8,571 nt of DNA, from NCBI GenBank assembly GCA_036518955.1, contig DATDMG010000293.1, positions 1 to 8,571 on the forward strand. The letters run 5' to 3'. The notes beneath the pieces are model-generated. The model saw only the letters and a program-made list of their open reading frames with translations, did not search any database and had not been told where the DNA came from. Shown here piece after piece: positions 1 to 7,098 of the stretch; position 1 is the first letter of the stretch; the number at the start of each line of letters is the position of its first letter. The stretch is from DATDMG01 sp036518955 (lineage in GTDB: Bacteria; Actinomycetota; Actinomycetes; Actinomycetales; Kineosporiaceae). The position numbers and the translations under genes are program-made.

Positions 1-771
1 GGTCGGCTGGACGACCTTGGCGCCGGTCCCCGCCCGCTCCACCGGCTCCGCCCGCTCCACCGGCTCCACCGGCTCCACCGGCTCCACCCGCTCCACCCGC
101 TCCACCGGCTCCACCCGCTCCGCCCGCTCCACCGGCTCCACCCGCTCCACCGGCTCCCCGGCGTGCTGGGTCAGCACCTGGCGGCGCACCGTCAGCATCC
201 GCTGCGCGACGGTGACGGCGCTCGCCAGGGCGAGCAGCGCGAGGACGGCTCGGAGCACGGCATGGTTCAGCCCGAACCATCCGGTGAGCCCCGTCACGAC
301 CAGGACCGTGACCAGCCGTTCCGCACGCTCGGCGATCCCCACGGCCGCGGTCATCCCGAGACCCTCGGCCCGGGCCCGGGAGTACGACACGACCTGGCCG
401 AACACGAGGCACGCCAGGGCGAGGGCGCCCATCACGCCGTCCCGGTTCGCGCCGGCGTACAGTACCAGGCCGCCGAAGATCGAGGCGTCGCCGAAGCGGT
501 CCAGCGTCGAATCCAGGAACGCGCCCCAGGCGCTCGACCGGCCGGACGCCCGGGCCATGATCCCATCGAGGGTGTCGGAGAACACGAACGCGGTGATCAC
601 CAGCGTCCCGACCAGCAAGTCACCGCGCGGGTAGAAGAACAGGGCACCGAAACAGACGCCCAGGGTGCCGACCAGGGTGACGACGTCCGGGCTGATCCCG
701 GCCGCGAGCAGGACCCGCGCCACCGGGGTCAGCAGCCGGGTGAACAAGCCACGGGCGAAGCGGTTGAGCAT
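1..771 (-). CDS. pgsA: CDP-alcohol phosphatidyltransferase, phosphatidylinositol-phosphate synthase type (partial, 3' end outside window)
   Basis: An integral membrane enzyme. The actinobacterial members of this family join CDP-diacylglycerol and inositol 1-phosphate to make phosphatidylinositol phosphate, the precursor of PI and PIMs. Seen: 257 codons open to the left edge. The full CDP-alcohol phosphotransferase signature is present as D66-x2-D69-G70-x2-A73-R74-x8-G83-x3-D87-x3-D91, the metal and CDP-lipid site. Several hydrophobic segments fit the usual six-helix fold (about 25-45, 48-65, 93-110, 112-130, 150-165, 170-190). The ATG at 769-771 is the only reasonable start, because an in-frame TGA lies four codons upstream; the Shine-Dalgarno sequence is weak. 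The core ends near residue 205, about the length of mycobacterial PgsA1. It is followed by 14 (P/R)(V/A)E tripeptides and a further short tail. In relatives it sits next to HIT and thrS; here fusA2 intervenes on the other strand. The substrate choice (inositol-P rather than glycerol-P) is inferred from context. Confidence 0.88.
   Translation of the reverse strand, partial: MLNRFARGLFTRLLTPVARVLLAAGISPDVVTLVGTLGVCFGALFFYPRGDLLVGTLVITAFVFSDTLDGIMARASGRSSAWGAFLDSTLDRFGDASIFGGLVLYAGANRDGVMGALALACLVFGQVVSYSRARAEGLGMTAAVGIAERAERLVTVLVVTGLTGWFGLNHAVLRAVLALLALASAVTVAQRMLTVRRQVLTQHAGEPVERVEPVERAERVEPVERVERVEPVEPVEPVERAEPVERAGTGAKVVQPT
31..156 (-). repeat. 14-copy 9-bp tandem repeat encoding the PgsA C-terminal tail
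   Basis: Fourteen uninterrupted units of GAG-(CCG or CGG)-(GTG or GCG), read on the minus strand in the pgsA frame. They give residues 206-247 as E-(P/R)-(V/A) repeats. Variation is limited to two positions per unit: Pro versus Arg, and Val versus Ala. The tract is strictly in frame with a 9-bp period, so slippage would add or remove whole tripeptides without breaking the gene. The resulting tail is highly charged, mixing Glu and Arg, and probably extended on the cytoplasmic side. Confidence 0.93.
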
Positions 772-1075
772 GACGTCCGTCGGTCAGGCCGAACCCCGCG
801 ACACGGGGACCCCGGCACGGCGTACCGGGCACACGAACTCTACCGAGCACGAGGCCCGCTCTCTCGGCAACACCCTTGCTCGCGGCCGGTGCGCGTGACC
901 GCCCGCGCGGACGCCGCACGCCCGGAGATCGCCGTGGGCCCGGGTGACCGGCGGCCCGCGACGCTGGGTGACAGCTCAGACCAACGTCCCCTTGCTCTCG
1001 GAGACGGCCCGGGTGGAGGTTTGGCCAGAGGGGCGGACGCTGGCGCCGCGCCCCGCGCTCGGACGAGGAGGTCTG
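772..1075. other. Divergent intergenic region between pgsA and the EF-G-like gene
   Basis: About 300 bp without a supportable gene. It must hold the promoters of two divergent genes. For pgsA (minus strand) a TAGAGT hexamer at 837-842 could serve as a -10, but I see no convincing -35 at the proper distance. Between it and the start codon are two short inverted repeats that could form leader hairpins: CCCCG at 794-798 with CGGGG at 804-808, and CCCGG at 811-815 with CCGGG at 825-829. For the plus-strand gene I see no clear promoter hexamers. Confidence 0.5.
1065..1071 (+). promoter_or_regulatory. Strong Shine-Dalgarno of the EF-G-like gene
   Basis: GAGGAGG lies 4 nt before the ATG at 1076. 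This decides the start, since the open frame continues 44 codons further upstream to 944 without any family similarity. Confidence 0.85.
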
Positions 1076-3226
1076 ATGGCAGGCAACGTCAGGGCACGCG
1101 GGTCCGAGGTGACCCAGGTCACCCCGGACCGGATCAGGAACGTCGTGCTCGTCGGGCACGCGACATCGGGGAAGACCACCTTGGTGGAAGCGCTGCTGGT
1201 AGCCACCGGGACGCTGCAGCGGCTGGGCCGCGTCGAGGACGGCACCACGGTGTGCGACCACGAGGACGTCGAGCGCAAGATCGGCCGGTCCGTCGGCCTC
1301 GCGGTCGCCTCGGTGGTGCACGAGGACGTCAAGATCAACTTCGTGGATACCCCCGGACACGCCGATTTCGTCGGGGAGGTGCGGGCGGGACTTCGTGCCG
1401 CCGATGCGGCGCTGTTCGTCGTCTCCGCGGTCGACGGCGTCGACGGCACCACGCGGATGCTGTGGGAGGAGTGCGCCGCCGTCCGGATGCCCCGCGCCGT
1501 CGTCGTCACCCATCTCGACCAGCAACGCGGCGACTTCGACGGCGCCCTGGCCATCTGTCAGCGGGCGTTCGGCGACGGCGTGCAGCCGCTCCACCTGCCC
1601 CTGCTCGACGATCACGAGGTGCCCGCCGGGCTGATCGGGCTGCTCTCCCAGCAGGTGTACGACCACTCGTCCGGCAAGGTCGCCGTCCGGGACGCCGACC
1701 CCGAGCACCGCGACGCCATCGAGGGACAACGCGCCGCCCTGATCGAGGGGATCATCCAGGAGTCCGAGGACGACACGTTGCTGGACCGCTGGCTGGGGGG
1801 CGAGGACATCTCCGTCGACACCCTGATCACCGATCTGGAGACGGCGGTGGCCCGCGGCGACTTCCACCCGGTGCTACCCGCCAACCCGCTCACCGGCCTG
1901 GGGATCGTCGAGCTGCTGGAGGTCGTCGTCCGCGGGTTCCCGTCACCGCTGGAGCACCCGGTGCCCGTCTCCACCACGCCCGACGGAGCCCCCCGGGAAC
2001 CCCTCACCTGCGACCCCGCGGGCCCGCTCGTCGCGGAGATCGTGAAGACCACGTCCGACCCGTACGTGGGCCGGCTGAGCGTCGTCCGGATCTTCTCCGG
2101 CTCCCTGACCCCCGACGCATCGGTGCATGTCTCGGGCCACTTCGAGCAGTTCGCGGGCCCCGGGCGCGGCCATGACAACCACGACGTCGACGAGCGCGTG
2201 GGCGCCGTCTCGGCCATGCTCGGCGCGACGCTCACCCCCCTCGACAAGGGCGTCGCCGGTGACATCGTGGCGGTCGCGCGGCTCGTCCGCGCGGAGACCG
2301 GCGACACCCTCTCGGACGTCGCGGCGCCGGCCCTGCTGGAACCGTGGGTGATGCCCGAACCGCTGCTGCCGACCGCGGTCGGCGCCAAGTCCAGCACCGA
2401 CGAGGACAAGCTCTCCCAGGGGCTGAGCCGACTGGTCGCCGAGGACCCGACGGTCCGGGTGGAGATGAACCCGGAGACCCACCAGATGGTGCTCTGGTCG
2501 ATGGGCGAGGCGCACCTGGAGGTGCTGCTGGACCGGCTCCGCCGCCGGCACAACATCGAGGTGGAGATCGAGTCGGTCAAGGTGTCCCTCCGGGAGACCC
2601 TGCTCAAGCCGGGGACCGGCCACGGCCGGCACGTCAAGCAGTCCGGCGGTCACGGTCAGTACGCAGTGTGCGACCTCGAGGTGGAGCCGCTGCCGGCCGG
2701 GTCGGGGTTCGAGTTCGTCGATCGGGTCGTGGGCGGGGCGGTCCCGCGCCAGTTCATCCCGAGCGTCGAGAAGGGCGTGCGGGCCCAGATGGACAAAGGC
2801 GTCGCGGCCGGATACCCGATGGTCGACCTGAGGGTCATCCTGGTGGGCGGCAAGGCCCACAGCGTGGACTCCTCGGACGCCGCGTTCCAGATGGCCGGTG
2901 CGCTCGCCCTCAAGGAGGCCGCCGCGAGCGCCGGGGTCGCCATGCTCGAGCCGATCGACGACGTCCGGGTCGTGGTGGACGACGAGTACGTCGGCAACGT
3001 GATGGGTGACCTGTCGTCCCGGCGTGGCCGGGTGACGGGGACGACGTCCGCCGGCAACGGACGCACCGAGGTGCAGGCCGAGGTCCCGGAGATCGAACTC
3101 ACCCGGTACGCCACCGACCTGCGATCGCTGGCGCACGGCACGGGCGTGTTCACCCGTACCTACAGCAAGCACTCACCCATGCCCCAGCACCAGGTGGAGA
3201 AGGTGCTGGCCGCCTCCTCCACCTGA
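1076..3226 (+). CDS. fusA2: Elongation factor G-like protein (EF-G2 / FusA2 family)
   Basis: A translational GTPase paralogue of EF-G, 716 aa, with all five EF-G domains. Seen: P-loop GHATSGKT at 27-34; G3 DTPGHADF at 91-98; domain II about 300-400; domain III about 425-500 with the MGEAHLE motif at 476-482; domain IV about 505-620 with KQSGGHGQY at 521-529 and HSVDSS at 595-600; domain V about 625-700 with EPIDDVRVVVDDEYVGNV and SSRRG. Switch I is not that of canonical EF-G: the RGIT motif is replaced by RSVGLAV (71-77) after GTTVCD, typical of the actinobacterial FusA2 group. The G4 box is THLD (145-148) instead of NKxD. The mycobacterial EF-G2 is reported to bind guanine nucleotides but to lack ribosome-stimulated GTPase activity, so a housekeeping translocase role should not be assumed. 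The gene is convergent with HIT and divergent from pgsA, with its own strong Shine-Dalgarno. Confidence 0.93.
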   Translation: MAGNVRARGSEVTQVTPDRIRNVVLVGHATSGKTTLVEALLVATGTLQRLGRVEDGTTVCDHEDVERKIGRSVGLAVASVVHEDVKINFVDTPGHADFVGEVRAGLRAADAALFVVSAVDGVDGTTRMLWEECAAVRMPRAVVVTHLDQQRGDFDGALAICQRAFGDGVQPLHLPLLDDHEVPAGLIGLLSQQVYDHSSGKVAVRDADPEHRDAIEGQRAALIEGIIQESEDDTLLDRWLGGEDISVDTLITDLETAVARGDFHPVLPANPLTGLGIVELLEVVVRGFPSPLEHPVPVSTTPDGAPREPLTCDPAGPLVAEIVKTTSDPYVGRLSVVRIFSGSLTPDASVHVSGHFEQFAGPGRGHDNHDVDERVGAVSAMLGATLTPLDKGVAGDIVAVARLVRAETGDTLSDVAAPALLEPWVMPEPLLPTAVGAKSSTDEDKLSQGLSRLVAEDPTVRVEMNPETHQMVLWSMGEAHLEVLLDRLRRRHNIEVEIESVKVSLRETLLKPGTGHGRHVKQSGGHGQYAVCDLEVEPLPAGSGFEFVDRVVGGAVPRQFIPSVEKGVRAQMDKGVAAGYPMVDLRVILVGGKAHSVDSSDAAFQMAGALALKEAAASAGVAMLEPIDDVRVVVDDEYVGNVMGDLSSRRGRVTGTTSAGNGRTEVQAEVPEIELTRYATDLRSLAHGTGVFTRTYSKHSPMPQHQVEKVLAASST

Positions 3227-3285
3227 TCACCCCGCCGGCGTGATCATGCACCGGCGCTGATCACTACTGCGGTGCATGATCACCG
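3224..3285. terminator. Bidirectional hairpin and TGATCA array between convergent genes
   Basis: A 13-bp perfect stem, TGATCATGCACCG at 3241-3253 and its complement at 3270-3282, encloses a 16-nt loop and can extend by one more pair. TGATCA occurs four times: 3224-3229, 3241-3246, 3258-3263 and 3277-3282, at spacings of 17, 17 and 19 bp. The first copy contains the EF-G2 stop codon and the last contains the HIT stop codon on the minus strand. There is no T-tract on either side. It is most simply a shared transcription terminator or roadblock for the two converging genes. Confidence 0.7.
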
Positions 3286-3846
3286 CTGGTGGGGCCAGGC
3301 GTGGGCGAGCCGCTCGCGGGTGTCGGCCAGCAGGTCGGGGAGCGCCTTGGTCCGGCCGATCACCGGCAGGAAGTTGGAGTCCCCGCCCCAGCGTGGGACG
3401 ACGTGCTGGTGCAGGTGCGCGGCGATGCCCGCGCCGGCCACCGCACCCTGGTTCATCCCGAGGTTGAACCCGTGGCACCCGGACACCTCGGTGAGGACCC
3501 GCATCGCGTCCTTGGTCAGCTCGCCGAGCTCGAGCGTCTCCTCCGGCGTCAGGTCAGGGTAGAGCGAGACGTGCCGGTACGGGCAGACCATGACGTGGCC
3601 GGTGTTGTACGGGTAGAGGTTCATGACGACGTAGGTGTACGTGCCCCGAGCTACGATCAGCCCGGCTACGTCGTCCAGCCCAGGCGCCCGGCAGAACGGG
3701 CACTGCGGCCCCGCCGCCGCGTCCGTGGGCTTGTGCTCGCCCTGCAGGTAGACCATCCGGTGCGGGGTCCAGAGCCGCTCGAAACCGTCCGGCGAACCTG
3801 CCAGCTCCCAGCCGGGTTGCACCAGGACCCCCTCGTCGTCACCCAC
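3280..3846 (-). CDS. HIT-family dinucleoside polyphosphate phosphorylase/hydrolase
   Basis: A 188-aa HIT protein of the actinobacterial group that includes M. tuberculosis Rv2613c, described as a diadenosine tetraphosphate phosphorylase. It probably splits Ap4A-like alarmones made by aminoacyl-tRNA synthetases, which fits its place directly behind thrS. Seen: CPFC at 49-52; the nucleotide-binding segment VVMNLYPYNTGHVMVCPYRH around 73-92; GFNLGMNQG-AGAGIAAH around 126-144; and the histidine triad H144-L-H146-Q-H148-V-V, with H146 expected to be the nucleophile. The start is GTG at 3846: a TAG lies four codons upstream in frame, and AGGA is placed 7 nt before it. It follows thrS by 75 bp on the same strand, so co-transcription is likely. 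Its TGA lies inside the shared convergent hairpin. Hydrolase versus phosphorylase activity cannot be decided from sequence. Confidence 0.9.
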   Translation of the reverse strand: MGDDEGVLVQPGWELAGSPDGFERLWTPHRMVYLQGEHKPTDAAAGPQCPFCRAPGLDDVAGLIVARGTYTYVVMNLYPYNTGHVMVCPYRHVSLYPDLTPEETLELGELTKDAMRVLTEVSGCHGFNLGMNQGAVAGAGIAAHLHQHVVPRWGGDSNFLPVIGRTKALPDLLADTRERLAHAWPHQR

Positions 3847-3921
3847 GCCGGGATCCTACGCGGCCCGCCAGCGCGCCGCGCCCAGGCCCGGCCGAAGGGC
3901 GGACGGGCCCGGCACCTGCCA

Positions 3922-5907
3922 TCAGACCTGCGCCTTCGTCCGCACCGCCTCCACGATCCGGGCAACAGCGACATCGACCGGCACGCCGTTGTCCTGCCGG
4001 CCGTCCCGGAACCGGAACGAGACCGCCCCCGCCAGTCGGTCCTCCTCGCCGGCGATCAGCACGAAGGGCACCTTCTGCTTCGCATGGTTACGGATCTTCT
4101 TCGGCATCCGGTCGTCGGAGGAGTCCACCTCGACTCGGACACCCTCCGCCCGTAGCCGGGTCGCGACCGACTCCAGGTAGGGCGCGTGCTCGTCCGTGAC
4201 GGGGATGCCGACCACCTGCACCGGCGCCAGCCACGGCGGGAACGCGCCGGCGTAGTGCTCCACCAGAACCCCGAAGAAGCGCTCGATCGACCCGAACTTC
4301 GCCGAATGGATCATCACTGGCTGCTGCCGGCTCCCGTCGGCGGCGCTGTACTCCAGGCCGAACCGGGCGGGCTGGTTGAAGTCGTACTGGATCGTCGACA
4401 TCTGCCAGGTCCGGCCGATCGCGTCCCTCGCCTGCACCGAGACCTTGGGCCCGTAGAAGGCCGCACCACCCGGGTCGGGGACGAGTTCCAGGCCCGTCCC
4501 GGCGCACGCGTCGCGCAGCACCGCGGTGGCGATCTCCCACTCCACGTCGGAGCCGATGAACTTGTCGGAGTCGCCCCGGGTCGACAGCTCCAGGTAGAAG
4601 TCACTCAGCCCGAAGTCCCGCAGCAGGCCGAGGATGAACCCGAGGAGCTTCTTGATCTCACCGGGGGCCTGCTCCGGAGTCACATAGCTGTGCGAGTCGT
4701 CCTGGGTCAGGCCGCGCACGCGGGTCAGGCCCGCCACCACGCCGGACTTCTCGTAGCGGTAGACCGTGCCGAACTCGAACAGCCGCATCGGCAGGTCCCG
4801 GTAGGACCGCCCACGGGACCGGTAGATCAGGTTGTGCATCGGGCAGTTCATGGCCTTGAGGTAGTACTGGCTGTTCTCCAGCTCCATCGGCGGGAACATG
4901 GTGTCCGCGTAGTAGGGCAGGTGGCCGGAGGTCTCGAACAGCTGCGCCTTGCTGATGTGCGGCGTCCCGACGTAGAGGAACCCCTCCTCGATGTGCCGGC
5001 GGCGGACGTAGTCCTCCATCTCGCGCTTGATCACGCCACCCTTGGGGTGGAAGACCACGAGCCCGGAGCCGATCTCGTCGGGGAACGAGAACAGGTCCAG
5101 CTCGACCCCGAGCCTGCGGTGGTCGCGGCGCTCGGCCTCGGCCAGGCGCTCCAGGTACCCCTTGAGGTCGTCCCTGGTCGGCCAGGCGGTGCCGTAGACC
5201 CGCTGCAGCTGCGGGTTCTTCTCGCTGCCCCGCCAGTAGGCCGCCGCGCTGCGCATCAGCTGGAATCCGTTGCCGATCAGTCTGGTGCTCGGCAGGTGCG
5301 GCCCGCGGCACAGGTCACGCCAGGCCAGCGACCCGTCCCGGTGCAGGTTGTCGTAGATGGTCAGCTCACCGGCCCCGACCTCCACCGAGGCGCCCTCCGC
5401 CGCATCGTCGGACGACGACCCGCCCTTGAGGCCGATCAGCTCCAGCTTGTACGGCTCGTCGGCCAGTTCCGCCCGGGCGTCGTCGTCGGTGACCACCCGC
5501 CGCCGGAAGGTCTGCCCCTCCTTCACGATCCGCTGCATCACCTTCTCGAGGGCCTTCAGGTCCTCGGGGGTGAACGGCGTCTCGACGTCGAAGTCGTAGT
5601 AGAAGCCGTCGCGGATCGGCGGCCCGATCCCGAGCCGGGCCTTGGGGTTGACCTCCTGGACGGCCTGGGCGAGCACGTGGGCCGCCGAGTGCCGCAGGAC
5701 GGCGAGCCCCTCCGGACTGCCGACGGTCACCGGCTCGACGACGTCCCCGGCGGCCAGCACCCGGTCCAGGTCACGCAGCTCCCCGTTGATCCGGGCCACC
5801 ACCACGGACCGGTCGTCGGCGAACAGGTCCGCGGCCGTCGTCCCGGCGGCCACGGCACGGGGTGACTCCTGCGCGGCGCTGCGGACGACGATCGGCACCT
5901 CGGACAC
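3922..5907 (-). CDS. thrS: Threonyl-tRNA synthetase
   Basis: Cytoplasmic class II aminoacyl-tRNA synthetase that charges tRNA-Thr and edits mischarged Ser-tRNA-Thr; 661 aa, normal length. Seen: TGS domain about 1-65; editing domain with HSAAH (H73, H77) and CRGPH (C200, H204), all four editing residues intact; a Gly/Ser/Asp/Glu-rich insertion about 161-180 in the editing domain; catalytic core about 260-555 with zinc ligands C355 (MNCPMH), H406 (DDSHSY) and H534 (MIHSAKFGS); motif 2 around 375-386 (RLFEFGTVYRYE); motif 3 GSIERFFGVLVEHY about 539-552; anticodon-binding domain about 560-655 with DDRMPKKIRNHAKQKVPF. The start is GTG at 5907, preceded by AGAGGAA at a good distance. It is the first gene of a likely thrS-HIT unit; deoC lies 168 bp upstream on the same strand. 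I see no T-box in the leader. Confidence 0.98.
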   Translation of the reverse strand: MSEVPIVVRSAAQESPRAVAAGTTAADLFADDRSVVVARINGELRDLDRVLAAGDVVEPVTVGSPEGLAVLRHSAAHVLAQAVQEVNPKARLGIGPPIRDGFYYDFDVETPFTPEDLKALEKVMQRIVKEGQTFRRRVVTDDDARAELADEPYKLELIGLKGGSSSDDAAEGASVEVGAGELTIYDNLHRDGSLAWRDLCRGPHLPSTRLIGNGFQLMRSAAAYWRGSEKNPQLQRVYGTAWPTRDDLKGYLERLAEAERRDHRRLGVELDLFSFPDEIGSGLVVFHPKGGVIKREMEDYVRRRHIEEGFLYVGTPHISKAQLFETSGHLPYYADTMFPPMELENSQYYLKAMNCPMHNLIYRSRGRSYRDLPMRLFEFGTVYRYEKSGVVAGLTRVRGLTQDDSHSYVTPEQAPGEIKKLLGFILGLLRDFGLSDFYLELSTRGDSDKFIGSDVEWEIATAVLRDACAGTGLELVPDPGGAAFYGPKVSVQARDAIGRTWQMSTIQYDFNQPARFGLEYSAADGSRQQPVMIHSAKFGSIERFFGVLVEHYAGAFPPWLAPVQVVGIPVTDEHAPYLESVATRLRAEGVRVEVDSSDDRMPKKIRNHAKQKVPFVLIAGEEDRLAGAVSFRFRDGRQDNGVPVDVAVARIVEAVRTKAQV

Positions 5908-6075
5908 GGCGACTTCCTCTGGTTCGGGGGGCGGGAGGCCCGCACCCGGTTCTCCCGGCCCGCGCCGGCCCGCCGGCGCGTTGCTCGATGCTACCCATTG
6001 CCACGGTATCCCCCTGACCGGGTTTCCCGGCGCGCCGCCGTCCGGGACCCACCGGCCCGGGATCGAGCCGGCGGG
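5908..6075 (-). promoter_or_regulatory. thrS leader region with GC hairpin and candidate -10
   Basis: The 168 bp between deoC and thrS. A TAGCAT hexamer (minus strand, 5988-5993) is the best -10 candidate and would give an untranslated leader of roughly 75 nt; no good -35 is visible, so this is weak. Within the leader, CGCGCCGG at 5961-5968 pairs with CCGGCGCG at 5973-5980 around a 4-nt loop. Upstream of the candidate -10, CCGGG (6018-6022) and CCCGG (6026-6030) form a small hairpin that could belong to the end of deoC. There is no T-tract. Confidence 0.4.
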
Positions 6076-6753
6076 TCAGGACGGCAGCCCCGCGAGCAGC
6101 ACGGCGCTGCTGGACGTGCCGATCCGCGTGGCGCCGGCCTCGATCATCGCCACCGCCGCCTCCGTGGTCCGGACACCGCCACTGGCCTTGACGCCGAGCC
6201 GACCGCCCACGGTCCGGGCCATCAGCTCGACGGCGTGCACCGAGGCGCCGCCGGCCGGGTGGAAGCCGGTCGAGGTCTTCACGAAGTCGGCCCCGGCGTC
6301 CTCACCTGCCCGGCAGGCGGCGACTATCTCCTCGTCGGTGAGCACGGCGCTCTCGATGATGACCTTGAGGACGCCGGGAGCGGGGACCGCGGCCCGGACC
6401 GCGGCGATGTCCGCCCGGACCGCGGCCCAGTCGCCGTCCTTGGCGCGCCCCAGGTCGATGACCATGTCCACCTCGTCCGCACCGTCGGCGACGGACGCGG
6501 CGGCCTCGGCGGCCTTCACCGCCGGGTCGTGCGCCCCCGAGGGGAACCCGCAGACGACGGCGACCGCGACACCCCGGGCGAGCAGCCCGGGTGGTAGCGG
6601 CAACCGCGACGGCGAGACGCACACCGAGAAGACGCCGAGCCGGGCCGCCTCCGCGCAGAGCGCGGCGACGTCGGCCGCGGTGGCCTCCGGACGGAGCAGG
6701 GTGTGGTCGATCAGCTGCGCGACCGAGGCGCGGGTCAGGGCGGTCGGTGGCAT
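6076..6753 (-). CDS. deoC: Deoxyribose-phosphate aldolase
   Basis: Class I aldolase that cleaves 2-deoxyribose 5-phosphate to glyceraldehyde 3-phosphate and acetaldehyde in deoxynucleoside catabolism. It is 225 aa, a TIM barrel of normal length. Seen: IDHTLLRPEAT near the start (15-25), GFPSGAHDPAVKAAE (69-83), ADEVDMVID with the catalytic Asp at 96, KVIIESAVLTDEE (130-142), the Schiff-base lysine K159 in FVKTSTGF, and the second lysine K189 in VKASGGVRT. The chosen ATG at 6753 has AGGAG 5 nt upstream. The frame is open 33 codons further to 6852, but that part is Pro/Arg-rich with no family resemblance. There is no deo-operon partner next to it. A 13-bp inverted repeat lies 133 bp upstream and could be regulatory. 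Confidence 0.96.
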   Translation of the reverse strand: MPPTALTRASVAQLIDHTLLRPEATAADVAALCAEAARLGVFSVCVSPSRLPLPPGLLARGVAVAVVCGFPSGAHDPAVKAAEAAASVADGADEVDMVIDLGRAKDGDWAAVRADIAAVRAAVPAPGVLKVIIESAVLTDEEIVAACRAGEDAGADFVKTSTGFHPAGGASVHAVELMARTVGGRLGVKASGGVRTTEAAVAMIEAGATRIGTSSSAVLLAGLPS

Positions 6754-6885
6754 CGAGGCTCCTGTCAGGATCCGGGCATCACCCAGGGTAACGGCCGGCG
6801 GCCGGCGGGGACGATGCCGGCCCCCGCGGGGCTGCCGGGGAATCCGCGGCACCGGCGGGTGGCACAGGTAGTGCTACAAAATTGG

Positions 6886-6898
6886 GTCGGAATCCGAC
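6886..6898. promoter_or_regulatory. 13-bp inverted repeat, operator-like
   Basis: GTCGGA-A-TCCGAC is a perfect 6+6 inverted repeat around one central base. A second, shorter repeat GTAG-TG-CTAC lies 8 bp away at 6868-6877. Both are on the deoC side of the AT-rich island, 115-145 bp before the deoC start. They could bind a dimeric regulator or fold in the leader RNA. No regulator gene is adjacent. Confidence 0.35.
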
Positions 6899-7070
6899 GA
6901 GCGGGATGATGTACGCGCTCCGGACATCGCTTGTCTCGGGAACCGGAAACTGGTTGCCAAATGAAAGCACTTAGTCAAGAGATGAACAAAATCGGCCGCC
7001 ATCTTGCGATTAGACAAGACTTGAGGGGATGCATGAAGACAAGGTTGTCAAGGAGTTCGAAAGTTTCGCT

Positions 7071-7098
7071 AGGTTAAGTCTGGGTTTAGCGTGGTCAA
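7071..7098 (-). promoter_or_regulatory. Candidate vegetative promoter facing deoC
   Basis: TTGACC (7093-7098) and TAACCT (7071-7076) on the minus strand are separated by 16 bp. A second TTGACA at 7101-7106 lies just upstream with CAGACT 18 bp on. The promoter would start transcription just past the tRNA terminator and run through the AT-rich island into deoC, giving a leader of about 310 nt. Confidence 0.4.

Noticed and set aside
31..156. CRISPR-like array
   Set aside because: Units are 9 bp, contiguous, without spacers, and in frame with pgsA.
17..634. Plus-strand open frame with STGSTRS-type repeats
   Set aside because: It is the antisense shadow of pgsA; the minus frame carries the complete CDP-alcohol phosphotransferase motif, and the repeat exists because of the pgsA tail.
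944..1075. N-terminal extension of the EF-G-like protein by 44 residues
   Set aside because: There is no family similarity, while the ATG at 1076 has GAGGAGG directly before it and gives the expected length.
163..2175. Long plus-strand open frame overlapping pgsA and the EF-G-like gene
   Set aside because: Arg/Gly/Pro-rich low-complexity translation typical of an off-frame shadow in GC-rich DNA; it conflicts with two well-supported genes.
4186..5865. Plus-strand open frame of 559 codons opposite thrS
   Set aside because: Antisense shadow of thrS; the translation shows no domain and is Val/Gln/His-rich from complementing thrS codons.
5908..6075. T-box riboswitch in front of thrS
   Set aside because: The leader is short, lacks the T-box core sequence and specifier stem, and has no terminator with a T-tract.
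6754..6852. N-terminal extension of DeoC
   Set aside because: Pro/Arg-rich and unlike the family; the ATG at 6753 has a good AGGAG.
6779..6970. Minus-strand 63-codon open frame before deoC
   Set aside because: No ribosome site, and its composition changes abruptly half-way along with the GC content; nothing recognisable.
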